DNA of 64,000 bases, from positions 157,073 through 221,072 of the forward strand of contig NZ_JAFMZZ010000001.1 in NCBI RefSeq assembly GCF_017356245.1. The letters are read 5' to 3'. This document shows positions 1-9,192 of this stretch, one piece after another. The number at the start of each line of letters is the position of its first letter. Positions within the stretch are counted from its first letter, which is position 1. The translations under genes and the position numbers were made by a program. Source of the DNA: Bordetella petrii. Lineage in GTDB: Bacteria; Pseudomonadota; Gammaproteobacteria; Burkholderiales; Burkholderiaceae_B. The notes beneath the pieces were generated by a model. That model searched no databases. It worked only from the letters and a program-made list of their open reading frames with translations, and was not told where the DNA came from.

Positions 1-109
1 CGGGCCCGGGCGCGCGGGGCGCCCGGACGGCACCGTGAAGCCAAGGCAGTCACCCCAACCCGCCCCGACGCCAGAAGAACACGCACACAGCAGCACCGAC
101 ACCCCCGCG
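1..109. other. no supported gene at window start
   Basis: GC-rich sequence downstream of the nitroreductase gene. Long open frames run through here and on towards 1.5 kb, but they are antisense to two well-recognised genes and match no family I know. I see no promoter, repeat or RNA gene. Confidence 0.4.
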
Positions 110-688
110 CTATTCCCCAGTCCACTCCGTGACAAACTCCCGATAATCCGGCCGCTGAGCCACAGGCACTGCGCAGGCCGGCGTGCCGATGGCCAGGAAA
201 CCCAGGAACCGGTAATCCAGCGGATCGAAGCCCAGCGCTTCCTGGACTTCTTCCAGGTACGTTCCCATGCCGGTGCTCCAGAAAGCCGCGTAGCCCAGCA
301 TGTGCACGGCATTCAGGATGTTCATGACCGACGCGCCGGTGGCCAGCAGCTGTTCTTGCTCGGGCACCTTGGGATTGTCGTGGTCGATTTTCTGGGCCAG
401 GCCCACGAACAGCGGCACTTCGCTCATCCATTGCCGCACCGATTTCTCTTTTTCGGGCGTCATGCGCGGGTCGCCGCTGCGCTTGACGGCGTCCAGCGCC
501 CGGTCGGCCAGGCGGCCGATGGCGGCGCCGCGGATCAGCACGAACCGCCAGGGGCGCAGCTTGCCGTGGTCGGGCGCGCTCATGGCAGCTTGCAGGATCT
601 GGTCAAGCTCGTCGGGCTTGGGCGCGGGCGCGCGCAGGAATTTCATCGAGCGGCGGGAAGTCAGGGCATGCAGGGGGGAAACGGTCAT
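110..688 (-). CDS. nitroreductase family protein (YdjA-like)
   Basis: The 192-residue product fits the short YdjA-like branch of the FMN-dependent nitroreductase fold, cytosolic homodimers that use NAD(P)H to reduce nitro compounds or quinones. Visible signatures are SRRSMKF at residues 11-17 (the conserved Arg-Arg-Ser that starts the family), SAPDHGKLRPWRF at 37-49 (the FMN-contacting loop) and GYAAFWSTG at 132-140. The ATG at 688 has no clear Shine-Dalgarno, so the start rests on the family's N-terminus. Upstream, GAGAA-ACA-TTCTC at 716-728 is a small dyad that could belong to the promoter. The gene lies tail-to-head behind cadR on the same strand, 108 bp away. The natural substrate cannot be read from sequence. 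Confidence 0.9.
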   Translation of the reverse strand: MTVSPLHALTSRRSMKFLRAPAPKPDELDQILQAAMSAPDHGKLRPWRFVLIRGAAIGRLADRALDAVKRSGDPRMTPEKEKSVRQWMSEVPLFVGLAQKIDHDNPKVPEQEQLLATGASVMNILNAVHMLGYAAFWSTGMGTYLEEVQEALGFDPLDYRFLGFLAIGTPACAVPVAQRPDYREFVTEWTGE

Positions 689-796
689 GGAGGGCTGCTG
701 AAGTGTGGTCTATTCGAGAAACATTCTCATCATACGCCAGGCAGGGGCGCCTTCCGGCGTATCTCCCCGCGCCGGCCAAGGTCATCGGCGCCGCGC

Positions 797-1231
797 TCAG
801 CCCAGGTGGGTGTGGCGTTCGGGGCGTTCCTCTACCTGCATTTCGGACAGGCCGTGCAGAATGCCGCAGTCGTCGGTGTCGGGCCGCGCCGACAGGCAGC
901 GGCGGCGCAGCTCGGTAAGCTGGCCCTTGAGCTGCGCCAGTTCGGCCATGCGCGCGTCCACATGGGCGATGTGCTCATCGAACAGCTCGTTGATCGGCCC
1001 GCAGCCGGCCCGGTGATCGTCGGCCAGCTGCAGGATGGCGCGGATTTCTTCCTGCGTCATGTCCAGCGCGCGGCAGTTGCGGATCAGGCGCAGGCGCTCC
1101 AGGTGCGCCGAGCCATAGCTGCGGTAATTGTTCAGGCCGCGCTCGGGCGCGGGCAGCAGGCCCTCTTTTTCGTAATAGCGCACGGTTTCCACGGTCGTGC
1201 CGGCCGCCTTGGCGAGTTCACCGATTTTCAT
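797..1231 (-). CDS. cadR: MerR-family Cd(II)/Pb(II)-responsive regulator
   Basis: A 144-residue MerR-family activator of the CadR/PbrR branch. The N-terminal winged helix reads MKIGELAKAAGTTVETVRYY (residues 1-20). A dimerisation helix follows, and the metal-site cysteines are Cys77 (in DDHRAGCGPIN), Cys112 and Cys122, the pattern of Cd/Pb sensors rather than Cu or Hg sensors. The open frame continues 27 codons upstream, but the family always begins MKIGEL, so I place the start at 1231. The gene is divergent from the metal ATPase, and a shared operator sits between them at 1269-1299. In this family the regulator distorts the over-long spacer when metal binds, turning on the ATPase gene. Naming as cadR rather than pbrR is by similarity. 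Confidence 0.92.
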   Translation of the reverse strand: MKIGELAKAAGTTVETVRYYEKEGLLPAPERGLNNYRSYGSAHLERLRLIRNCRALDMTQEEIRAILQLADDHRAGCGPINELFDEHIAHVDARMAELAQLKGQLTELRRRCLSARPDTDDCGILHGLSEMQVEERPERHTHLG

Positions 1232-1268
1232 GGCTGCCTCCCGGACAGGAATGCGCCGCACGGGCGCC

Positions 1269-1299
1269 TTGACCCTATAGTAACTCCAGGGTGTGCAAT
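1269..1299 (+). promoter_or_regulatory. MerR-type promoter/operator of the metal ATPase
   Basis: TTGACC (-35, 1269-1274) and TGCAAT (-10, 1294-1299) are separated by 19 bp, the long spacer diagnostic of MerR-family promoters. Inside it ACCCTATAG-TAA-CTCCAGGGT (1272-1292) is a dyad with ACCCT/AGGGT ends, closely resembling known CadR/PbrR operators. The -10 overlaps a possible GTG start for the ATPase, which rules that start out. Confidence 0.9.
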
Positions 1300-1334
1300 G
1301 CAGCCATGTCACTCAATCGACCGAGATCCGCCTG

Positions 1335-3569
1335 ATGCCGTCCTCTGCTTCCGACACCCAAGCCTGCTGCGGGCACGACCACGCCGCGCCATCGCACGAC
1401 CATGCCCACGACCACGCGGCCGCCGGCGCGCGCGGCGACGCCGCGCCGCTGCGCGCCGGCCCCGGCCAGCAGCTGGCGCGGCTGCGCATCGGGCAGATGG
1501 ACTGCCCCACTGAAGAAACCCTGATCCGTAAAAAACTGGGCCAGTTGCCGGGCGTGCACGACATGCACTTCAACCTGATGCAGCGCGTGCTGACCGTGGT
1601 GCATGCCGACGGCGCGCTGGAGCGCGTGGTGGCGGCCATCCGCGCGCTGGACATGACGCCGGAAGTGATGGCGCAGGAAGACGCGGGCGGCGCCGTGCCG
1701 GCCGCCGCGCCGCGCCGCGGCCGCTACCTGCTGGCGGCGGCGGGGATCCTGGCCGCCCTGTCGGAAGCCGCGCATTTCGCCGCCCTGCCTGTTGCGCTGA
1801 CCGCCGTGCTGGCGGTGGCGTCCATCCTGACCTGCGGGCTGGGCACGTACCGCAAGGGCTGGATCGCCCTGCGCAACGGCAATCTCAATATCAACGCCCT
1901 GATGAGCATCGCCGTGACCGGCGCGGTGCTGATCGGCCAATGGCCCGAGGCGGCCATGGTGATGTTCCTGTTCAACGTGGCCGAGCTGATCGAGGCGCGC
2001 GCGCTGGACCGCGCCCGCCACGCCGTACGCGACCTGCTGGACCTGGCGCCGCAAGTCGCCACCGCGCGCCAGGCCGATGGCTCATGGGCCGAAGTCCCGG
2101 TGGCGCAGCTGCGGCATGGCGACTGGGTGCGGGTGCGGCCGGGCGAGCGCATCGCCGCCGACGGCACGCTGGCCGAAGGCAGTTCGGCCGTCGACCAGTC
2201 CGCCATCACGGGCGAGAGCCTGCCGGTGGACAAGGCCGTGGGCGACGTGGTTTATGCCGGCACCGTCAATACCACAGGCGCCTTCGACTACCGCGTCACC
2301 GCGGCGGCCGGCGAGACCACCCTGGCGCGCATCATCCATGCCGTCGAACAGGCCCAGGGCGCGCGGGCGCCCACGCAGCGCTTCATCGACCGCTTCTCGC
2401 GCATCTACACGCCCGTGGTGGTGACGCTGGCAGTGCTGGTGGCCGCGGCCCCGCCGCTGTTGTGGGGCCAGCCCTGGCTGGACGCCATCTACCGCGCGCT
2501 GGCCCTGCTGATCATCGCCTGCCCCTGCGCGCTGGTCATTTCCACCCCGGTCAGCATTGTCAGCGGCCTGACCGCGGCGGCCCGGCGCGGCATCCTGATC
2601 AAGGGCGGCGTGTACCTGGAAGAAGGCCGCAAGCTGGCCTGGCTGGCGCTGGACAAGACCGGCACGCTGACCCACGGCAAACCGGTGTGCACCGACCTCG
2701 AAACCCTGGCCGAACTGCCCGGGCAGCCGGCGGCCCTGCTGGCGGCCAGCCTGGCGGCGCGTTCCGACCACCCGGTGTCGCGCGCCGTGGCGCAGGCCCA
2801 TGCCGGCCAGCCGGCCGCGCTGCCGGAAGTGCGCGACTTTGCCGCCCTGCCCGGCCGCGGCGTGCGCGGCCGCATCGGCGATACGGCCCTGCACCTGGGC
2901 AACCTGCGCCTGATGCGCGAGCTGGGCGTGGCCACGCCCGAACTGCAGGCCCGCATGCAGGCTTACGAACAGCAAGGCAAAACCGCCATCGCCCTGACCG
3001 ACGGCACCGCCGTACTGGCGCTGGCCGCGGTGGCCGACACCCTGAAGCCGGGCAGCGCCGAGGCCGTGGCGGCGCTGCACCAGCTGGGGGTGCGCACGCT
3101 GATGCTGACCGGCGACAATGCCCGCACCGCGCAGGCGGTGGCCCGGCAGGCCGGCATCGACGAAGCGCACGGCGAACTCCTGCCCGAAGACAAGTTGCGG
3201 GCGGTAGCGGCCAAGCTGGGCCCCGCCGGCAAGGTGGGCATGGTGGGCGACGGCATCAACGATGCGCCCGCGCTGGCGCGGGCCGACATCGGCTTTGCCA
3301 TGGGCGCGGCCGGCACCGGCACGGCCATCGAGACCGCCGACGTGGCGCTGATGGACGACGACCTGCGCAAGATCGGCCAGTTCGTGCGGCTGTCGCGCCG
3401 CACCCACCGCATCCTGGTGCAGAACATCGCGCTGGCGCTGGGCATCAAGGCGGTTTTCCTGGTGCTGGCCGCCACCGGCCACGCCACGCTGTGGATGGCG
3501 GTGTTCGCCGACGTGGGCGCCAGCCTGCTGGTGGTGGCCAACGGCCTGCGGCTGCTGCGCGCGCGCTGA
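1335..3569 (+). CDS. cadA: heavy-metal P1B-type ATPase (Cd/Zn/Pb exporter)
   Basis: A 744-residue inner-membrane pump that exports soft divalent cations using ATP. It has a His-rich N-terminus (HDH runs, residues 13-27), a heavy-metal-associated domain with the beta-proteobacterial signature GQMDCPTEE (53-61), the TGES actuator motif (about 292), the CPC metal-site motif in transmembrane segment 6 (about 395), the phosphorylated Asp in DKTGTLT (about 440), an HP motif in SDHPVSRA, and GDGINDAPAL (about 638). The frame is open from a GTG at 1293, but that lies in the -10 element, so the ATG at 1335 is used. It is divergent from cadR and driven by the MerR-type promoter. Cd(II), Zn(II) and Pb(II) are the expected substrates; the order of preference is not readable. 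Confidence 0.95.
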   Translation: MPSSASDTQACCGHDHAAPSHDHAHDHAAAGARGDAAPLRAGPGQQLARLRIGQMDCPTEETLIRKKLGQLPGVHDMHFNLMQRVLTVVHADGALERVVAAIRALDMTPEVMAQEDAGGAVPAAAPRRGRYLLAAAGILAALSEAAHFAALPVALTAVLAVASILTCGLGTYRKGWIALRNGNLNINALMSIAVTGAVLIGQWPEAAMVMFLFNVAELIEARALDRARHAVRDLLDLAPQVATARQADGSWAEVPVAQLRHGDWVRVRPGERIAADGTLAEGSSAVDQSAITGESLPVDKAVGDVVYAGTVNTTGAFDYRVTAAAGETTLARIIHAVEQAQGARAPTQRFIDRFSRIYTPVVVTLAVLVAAAPPLLWGQPWLDAIYRALALLIIACPCALVISTPVSIVSGLTAAARRGILIKGGVYLEEGRKLAWLALDKTGTLTHGKPVCTDLETLAELPGQPAALLAASLAARSDHPVSRAVAQAHAGQPAALPEVRDFAALPGRGVRGRIGDTALHLGNLRLMRELGVATPELQARMQAYEQQGKTAIALTDGTAVLALAAVADTLKPGSAEAVAALHQLGVRTLMLTGDNARTAQAVARQAGIDEAHGELLPEDKLRAVAAKLGPAGKVGMVGDGINDAPALARADIGFAMGAAGTGTAIETADVALMDDDLRKIGQFVRLSRRTHRILVQNIALALGIKAVFLVLAATGHATLWMAVFADVGASLLVVANGLRLLRAR

Positions 3570-3731
3570 AGCCGCAGGCCGCGGCCCGCCGGCTAATAAC
3601 AAAAAGCAATATTCTTAAGATTCCTTATGCTTTGTGGAAAAATAGGGGTCTTGTTACAGTGCCCTATCCATTGCCGTGGGCGGCTCACAAGGCCGCCCTC
3701 GTGCGCATGACGACACCCACTGGAGCACCCT

Positions 3732-4514
3732 ATGAAACCCCTGCGTTCCATCCTGCTGGCCGGCCTGCTGCAACTGACCGTGGCCGCCGGCGCCCATGCC
3801 CAGGACGGCCTGGCCGCCATCAAATCGGCCGGCGCCTTCAAGATCGGCACCGAAGGCACGTATGCCCCCTTCACCTACCATGACGCGTCGGGCAAGCTCA
3901 CCGGCTTCGATGTCGAAATCGGCCGCGCCATCGCCGAGCGCCTGGGAGTCAAGGCCGAATTCATCGAAGGCAAATGGGACGGCCTGATCGCCGGCCTGGA
4001 CGTCAAGCGCTACGACGCAGTCATCAACCAGGTGGGCATCACCGACGCCCGCAAGGCCAAGTACGACTTCTCGGATCCCTATATTTCGTCGCAAGCGGTG
4101 CTGATCGTGCGCGACGACAACACGGCGATCAAGAGCTTCGACGACCTGAAAGGCAAGCGCTCGGCCAACACGCTGACCAGCAACTTCGGCAAGCTGGCGC
4201 AGAAGTACGGCGCCCAGGTGGTGGCGGTGCAGGGCTTCAACGAAAGCGTCGACCTGCTGACCTCGGGCCGCGTCGACGCCACCATCAACGACAACCTGTC
4301 GTTCCTCGACTTCAAGAAGCACAAGCCCAACGCCAAGGTCAAGATCGTCGACAGCGACAAGAGCGCCGAATTCAGCGAGTCGGGCGTGCTGATCCGCCAG
4401 GGCAACCCCGAGCTGCGCGACGCCATCAACAAGGCGCTGGCCGACATCAAGGCCGACGGCACCTACAAGAAGATCTCGGTGAAATACTTCGGCACCGACC
4501 TGTCCGCCCAGTAA
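3732..4514 (+). CDS. amino-acid ABC transporter substrate-binding protein (cystine-like)
   Basis: A 260-residue periplasmic binding protein of the polar amino acid family. A signal peptide (MKPLRS..., cleaved near AHA-QD at residue 23) is followed by KIGTEGTYAPFTYHDASGKLTGFDVEIGRAIAERLG-type sequence, the usual family start. The later stretch DAVINQVGITDARKAKYDFSDPYI strongly resembles FliY/TcyJ cystine-binding proteins. It is followed by a permease and an ATPase on the same strand, completing an importer. The 162-bp upstream gap is AT-rich around 3600-3660 and probably carries the promoter, but I cannot assign boxes with confidence. L-cystine or a related sulfur amino acid is the best guess; another polar amino acid is possible. 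Confidence 0.92.
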   Translation: MKPLRSILLAGLLQLTVAAGAHAQDGLAAIKSAGAFKIGTEGTYAPFTYHDASGKLTGFDVEIGRAIAERLGVKAEFIEGKWDGLIAGLDVKRYDAVINQVGITDARKAKYDFSDPYISSQAVLIVRDDNTAIKSFDDLKGKRSANTLTSNFGKLAQKYGAQVVAVQGFNESVDLLTSGRVDATINDNLSFLDFKKHKPNAKVKIVDSDKSAEFSESGVLIRQGNPELRDAINKALADIKADGTYKKISVKYFGTDLSAQ

Positions 4515-4565
4515 GCGCCCGCGCTTGCGCCCTTCGCGACCCGCCACCAAGGAACCCACGCCACC

Positions 4566-5242
4566 GTGCCCGCCTGGCTGCAGTTAATGATCGATTCGTT
4601 CTGGCCCCTGCTGCGCGCGGGGCTGGTGTTCACGGTGCCGCTGACCCTGCTGTCGTTCGCCGGCGGGCTGGTGCTGGCTTTCGTGGTGGCGCTGATACGG
4701 CTGTTCGGGCCGGCGCCGCTGGTGGCGCTGGTCAGGTTCTACGTATGGCTGATCCGCGGCACGCCGCTGCTGGTGCAGCTGTTCGTCATTTTCTACGGGC
4801 TGCCCAGCGTGGGCATCGTGCTCGATCCGCTGCCGGCCGCGCTGATCGGCTTCACGCTGAACGTGGGCGCGTACAACTCGGAAGTGATCCGCGGCGCCAT
4901 CGAATCGATACCGAAGGGCCAATGGGAAGCCGCCTATTCGCTGAGCATGACACGCGGCCAGGCCATGCGCCGCACCGTGCTGCCGCAGGCGGCGCGGGTG
5001 GCCGTGCCGCCGCTGGCCAATTCGTTCATTTCGCTGGTCAAGGACACCTCGCTAGCGGCCGTGCTGACCGTGCCCGAGATTTTCCAGGCCGCCCAGCGCA
5101 TCGCCGCGGTCACCTATGAACCGCTGATCCTGTATGTCGAGGCCGCCATCATCTACCTGATATTCAGCTCGGCGCTGTCGGCTGCCCAAGTGCGCCTGGA
5201 ACGCCGCTTCGGCCAGCATGCGGTGTTTTCCGAGAGGAACCG

Positions 5243-5246
<4 letters not shown>
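4566..5246 (+). CDS. amino-acid ABC transporter permease
   Basis: The 226-residue inner-membrane permease is of the HisMQ/YecS type. It has about five hydrophobic segments and the EAA loop that docks the ATPase, seen as WEAAYSLSMTRGQAMRRTVLPQAARVAVPPLANS (residues about 119-152). It probably starts at a GTG (4566), with AAGGAA 12 nt upstream; an internal ATG seven codons later is a possible alternative. Its last four bases overlap the ATPase start, so the two are translationally coupled. Confidence 0.92.
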
Positions 5247-5986
<740 letters not shown>

Positions 5987-6018
5987 GCGGCGCGCGTGGG
6001 CGCCCCGCCGGGCCGCGC

Positions 6019-7026
6019 TCAGTTCACCTGGGCGCCGGACTTGCGCACCAGGTCCGACCACTTGGCGATCTCGGCCTGCTCGAACTTGTCCAGGTCGCGG
6101 GTCGACTCGCCTCCCGGCTCCACGCCCTGTCCGCTGAGGCGCTTGGCCACCTGCGGATCGGCCAGGGCAGCCTGCGCCGCCTGGCGCAAGGCAGCCAGCA
6201 CCGGCGCGGGAGTGGAGTCCGGCGCGTACAACATAAACCACGCCACCAGGTCGAAATCGCTGCCGGTCTGTTCGGCGATGCTGGGCACATCCGGCGCGGC
6301 GATGCTGCGGCGCGCGCTGGACACGCCCAGCGCGCGCAGCTTGCCGGCCTTGATGTGCGGCAGCACCGCGGCCGGGTGGTAAAACATGAACTGCACCTGG
6401 CCCGACATCACGTCGGACACGGCCAGGCCGCCTTCTTTATAGGGCACGTGCAGCATTTCGCCGCCCAACTGCGCCTTGAGCAATTCGCCGGCCAGGTGGC
6501 CCGACGTGCCGCTGCCGGCCGACGCGAAGGCCACCCCCGGCGGCTTGGCCGCGGCGGCGGCCAGGTCTTTCAGCGACTTGATGCCCGACCCGCTGCCGGT
6601 AACCAGGAAAGTCGGCGTCTGGCCCACGAAGGCCACCGGCGCGAAATCTTTCACCGGATCGTAGCCGGGGTTCTTGTACAGCGCCTGGTTGATGGCATGC
6701 GTTCCCACCGTGCCCATCACCAGCGTATAGCCGTCGGCCTCGGCGCGCGCGACCTGGGCGGTGCCGATGGTGCCGCCACCGCCCGATTTGTTTTCCACCA
6801 CGACCTGCTGGCCCAGCGGCTTGGCCATAGCGTCGGCCACGATGCGCGTGATCGTGTCGGTGGTCGTGCCCGGACCGAACGGCACCACGATGCGCACCGG
6901 ACGGTCAGGAAAACCGGCGGCCTGGGCGGACGCGCCGGCCAGCCCAAGCACGGCAGCGGCCAGCGCGGCCCCCAGCAAATTGCGGCGCGCCTGGCTCGGG
7001 CGGGAAAAATGTTCGAGCGGTTTCAT
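6019..7026 (-). CDS. Bug-family tripartite tricarboxylate transporter binding protein
   Basis: A 335-residue periplasmic binding protein of the TctC/Bug family (usual length about 320-330). The signal peptide ends near residue 37, and the mature start FPDRPVRIVVPFGPGTTTD is the family hallmark. Further hallmarks are VVENKSGGGGTIGTAQVARAEADGYTL-type sequence and HVPYKEGG, the carboxylate-binding loop region. No TctA/TctB membrane partners lie nearby, as is usual for orphan Bug genes in Bordetella. It sits downstream of the citrate-synthase-like and CoA-transferase genes on the same strand, so it probably captures the acid they process. A citrate-like di- or tricarboxylate is an inference. Confidence 0.92.
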   Translation of the reverse strand: MKPLEHFSRPSQARRNLLGAALAAAVLGLAGASAQAAGFPDRPVRIVVPFGPGTTTDTITRIVADAMAKPLGQQVVVENKSGGGGTIGTAQVARAEADGYTLVMGTVGTHAINQALYKNPGYDPVKDFAPVAFVGQTPTFLVTGSGSGIKSLKDLAAAAAKPPGVAFASAGSGTSGHLAGELLKAQLGGEMLHVPYKEGGLAVSDVMSGQVQFMFYHPAAVLPHIKAGKLRALGVSSARRSIAAPDVPSIAEQTGSDFDLVAWFMLYAPDSTPAPVLAALRQAAQAALADPQVAKRLSGQGVEPGGESTRDLDKFEQAEIAKWSDLVRKSGAQVN

Positions 7027-7089
7027 CGTTGTCTCTCCTTATCATTGATGTATGCGGCGCGCCGCGGGCAGCGCGCCGGTAAGCCGGCG

Positions 7090-7899
7090 CTATGGCTGCG
7101 CCGTCCCGAATCCGGGGGGAACTTCGCCTTGGTACTGCACTTCGCGCGTGGCCTGGTAAGACAGCGCGAAGCCGATCGGGGTCTCTTGTTCTTCGGTCAG
7201 GTGGGCGATCAGGCCGGCCGTGCGCGCCAGGATCGGCACCCCCCTGAGCGCGGACAGCGGAAAACCGATGCCCAGCAGCACCGCTGGGATCGCGGCCGAG
7301 ACATTCAGCCGCAGATCTTTGCCCACCACCCCGGGAATCGCCTGCTCCACCGCCTCGGCAATGGCCACGTAGCGCATGCCCGCGCCGCTGTCACGCGCCA
7401 CCTCGAACAGGCGCGCCACGCGCGGGTCGCGCTCTTTGTGCAGCGGATGCCCGTAGCCGGGAATGGCGCGCCGCGCCGCGCGGTATTCCGCCACGATGGC
7501 GCGCGCCGCGGCGGCGATGTCGCCGCCCTGCCCGGCGCGCGCCTCGATTTCATGGAACAGCCGCCCGGCCGTCTCGGAAGCGCCCAGAATCACCGAGCCG
7601 CAGCCCAAGATGCCCGCCGCCACGGCGCCCTGCAGCGCATCGGGCGCGGCCGCCAGGGTCATGCGGCTGGCCTGCACGCTGGGCACCAGGCCGTGCTCGG
7701 CGATCGCCACCAGCGTGGCGTTCAGCACCGCGCTGGCAGGCGCATCCGGCTGGCGGCCGGTGACCAGCAGGTAGAAATAATCGCCGAACGCCATCTTGCC
7801 GATCAGGTCCTGGCACAGGTCGGCGCCGCGCACCACGATGGCGTGCTCGTCGGACGTGCAAATCGATGTGCGGGGCACGGTTTCCTTGCCGATTTTCAT
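7090..7899 (-). CDS. citrate-synthase-fold protein, citryl-CoA lyase-like
   Basis: A 269-residue protein of the short citrate-synthase superfamily, well below the roughly 380-430 residues of a true citrate synthase and like proteins annotated as citryl-CoA lyase. The catalytic-loop motif PGYGHPLHKERDPR (about residues 149-162) holds the second active-site His and the Arg/Asp pair; GKDLRLNVSAAIPAVLLGIGFPL contains the later conserved Asn/Asp region. Together with the CaiB-type gene just upstream, a plausible reaction is cleavage of a citryl-CoA-type thioester to acetyl-CoA and a 2-oxoacid. It is the middle gene of a CoA-transferase/lyase/Bug operon. The synthetic direction, or a methylcitrate-like substrate, is not excluded. 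Confidence 0.8.
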   Translation of the reverse strand: MKIGKETVPRTSICTSDEHAIVVRGADLCQDLIGKMAFGDYFYLLVTGRQPDAPASAVLNATLVAIAEHGLVPSVQASRMTLAAAPDALQGAVAAGILGCGSVILGASETAGRLFHEIEARAGQGGDIAAAARAIVAEYRAARRAIPGYGHPLHKERDPRVARLFEVARDSGAGMRYVAIAEAVEQAIPGVVGKDLRLNVSAAIPAVLLGIGFPLSALRGVPILARTAGLIAHLTEEQETPIGFALSYQATREVQYQGEVPPGFGTAQP

Positions 7900-7932
7900 G
7901 AGCTGTCCTTGTGTTGAATGAAAGCCGTGCGC

Positions 7933-9075
7933 CTATGCGCGCCCGGCGCGCAGCGATGCGCGAATCTCGTCGTTGTGCTCGCCCAACTCGGGCGGCGGGC
8001 TGACTTGCGTGGGCCGCTGGCCGTCGAACGTAACGGGCGAGCGCACCGTTTTCCAGGGGCCGCGCCGCGGATGGAGGCCTTCGATCTCGATCTGCAGGTG
8101 GCGCGCCTGCGGGTCTTGCAGGGCTTCGCGGGTGTCGTACATGGGCGCGTGCGGCACATCGCGCTCCAGCAGGCGGCTACACCAGGCATCGCGCGTGCGA
8201 GTGGCGAAGATTTCGCCCAGCAGTTCGATCAATTGATCCTGGTGCGCGATGCGGCCCTCGCGCGTGGCGAAGCGCGCGTCGTCGAAGATGCCGGGGCGCT
8301 CGATAGCCTCGGCCAGGCTGCGCCAGAATTTTTCCGGCGACGACATGTGCAGCGCGAGCCACTTGCCGTCGGCGCAGCGCAGCGTGTACGACTGCGATAC
8401 GCTGGGGCGGCTGTACGGCCCCATGACTTCGCCTTCGGACAGGAAATGCGTGAAGGCATCCAGGTTGAAGTGGCACATGGCTTCCAGCATCGAGACTTCC
8501 ACCCGCCGGCCCCGCCCGGTGCTGGCGCGCTCCACCAGCGCGCCCAGTATGCCGTAGGCCGCGTAGAACCCGGTAAGCGAGTCGGCGATGGCGGGGCCCA
8601 CCACCCGCGGGTTGGCCGGATTGACCAGCAGGTTCAGGAAGCCGCTGGCCGCCTGCGCCACCGTGTCATAGGCCGGCCTTCCCGCGGCCGGGCCGGTCTG
8701 GCCGAAGCCGCTGATGGCGCAGTACACCAGTCCCGGGTTCAGCGCCCGCAGCCGCGCTTCGCCGGCGCCCAGGCGCTCGGCCGTGCCGGGCCGGAAGTTC
8801 TGGATGTACACATCGGCGCCCTCGATCAGAGCGTCGAACACCTGGGCGTCGTCCGGGTCGCGGGCATCGAGTTCGATGCTGCGCTTATTGCGGTTGTAGG
8901 TCTGGTAATGCGGGCTGTACAGCCCGCCCTTGAAAGCCCGGAAAGGATCGCCGGCGCCCGGCTGCTCGACCTTGATCACGTCGGCGCCCAGATCGGCCAG
9001 CAGCATGCCGGCCGCCGGGCCGGTAATGAACGTTCCCTGCTCGATGACCCTGATGCCTTCCAGTACTTTCCCCAT
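7933..9075 (-). CDS. CaiB/BaiF-type CoA-transferase
   Basis: A 380-residue class III CoA-transferase, which moves CoA from an acyl-CoA to a carboxylic acid. The N-terminus VLEGIRVIEQGTFITGPAAG and then LADLGADVIKVEQPGAGDPFR (residues about 26-46) is the family signature; YNRNKRSIELD and NFRPGTAERLG follow in the expected places. The frame is open 29 codons further upstream, but the ATG at 9075 follows a GGAG Shine-Dalgarno and matches the family's start. It is first in a minus-strand operon with the citryl-CoA lyase-like and Bug genes, divergent from the LysR gene at 9193. The acid substrate is not identifiable by eye. Confidence 0.9.
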   Translation of the reverse strand: MGKVLEGIRVIEQGTFITGPAAGMLLADLGADVIKVEQPGAGDPFRAFKGGLYSPHYQTYNRNKRSIELDARDPDDAQVFDALIEGADVYIQNFRPGTAERLGAGEARLRALNPGLVYCAISGFGQTGPAAGRPAYDTVAQAASGFLNLLVNPANPRVVGPAIADSLTGFYAAYGILGALVERASTGRGRRVEVSMLEAMCHFNLDAFTHFLSEGEVMGPYSRPSVSQSYTLRCADGKWLALHMSSPEKFWRSLAEAIERPGIFDDARFATREGRIAHQDQLIELLGEIFATRTRDAWCSRLLERDVPHAPMYDTREALQDPQARHLQIEIEGLHPRRGPWKTVRSPVTFDGQRPTQVSPPPELGEHNDEIRASLRAGRA

Positions 9076-9121
9076 GAGAGCTCCTGTTGCGGATTGCCGT
9101 GTTGCCGTAAGACTAGTCAAC

Positions 9122-9169
9122 AGCATCGAATCATGAAAATGATAAATTTCTTCAGTTATCATTGATGCT
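9122..9169. promoter_or_regulatory. nested inverted repeats, likely LysR-regulator site
   Basis: In the 117-bp divergent gap, ATGATAA (9139-9145) and TTATCAT (9156-9162) are perfect arms 10 bp apart, nested inside AGCATC (9122-9127) and GATGCT (9164-9169). LysR-type regulators usually bind dyads between their own gene and the divergent target, which fits this position. Binding by the gene-9193 product is inferred. Confidence 0.6.
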
Positions 9170-9192
9170 ATCGATTATTTGGCGGCACTCCC

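Noticed and set aside
1940..3883. 647-codon frame overlapping the metal ATPase
   Set aside because: It is a +1 frame shadow of the ATPase gene; no recognisable domain.
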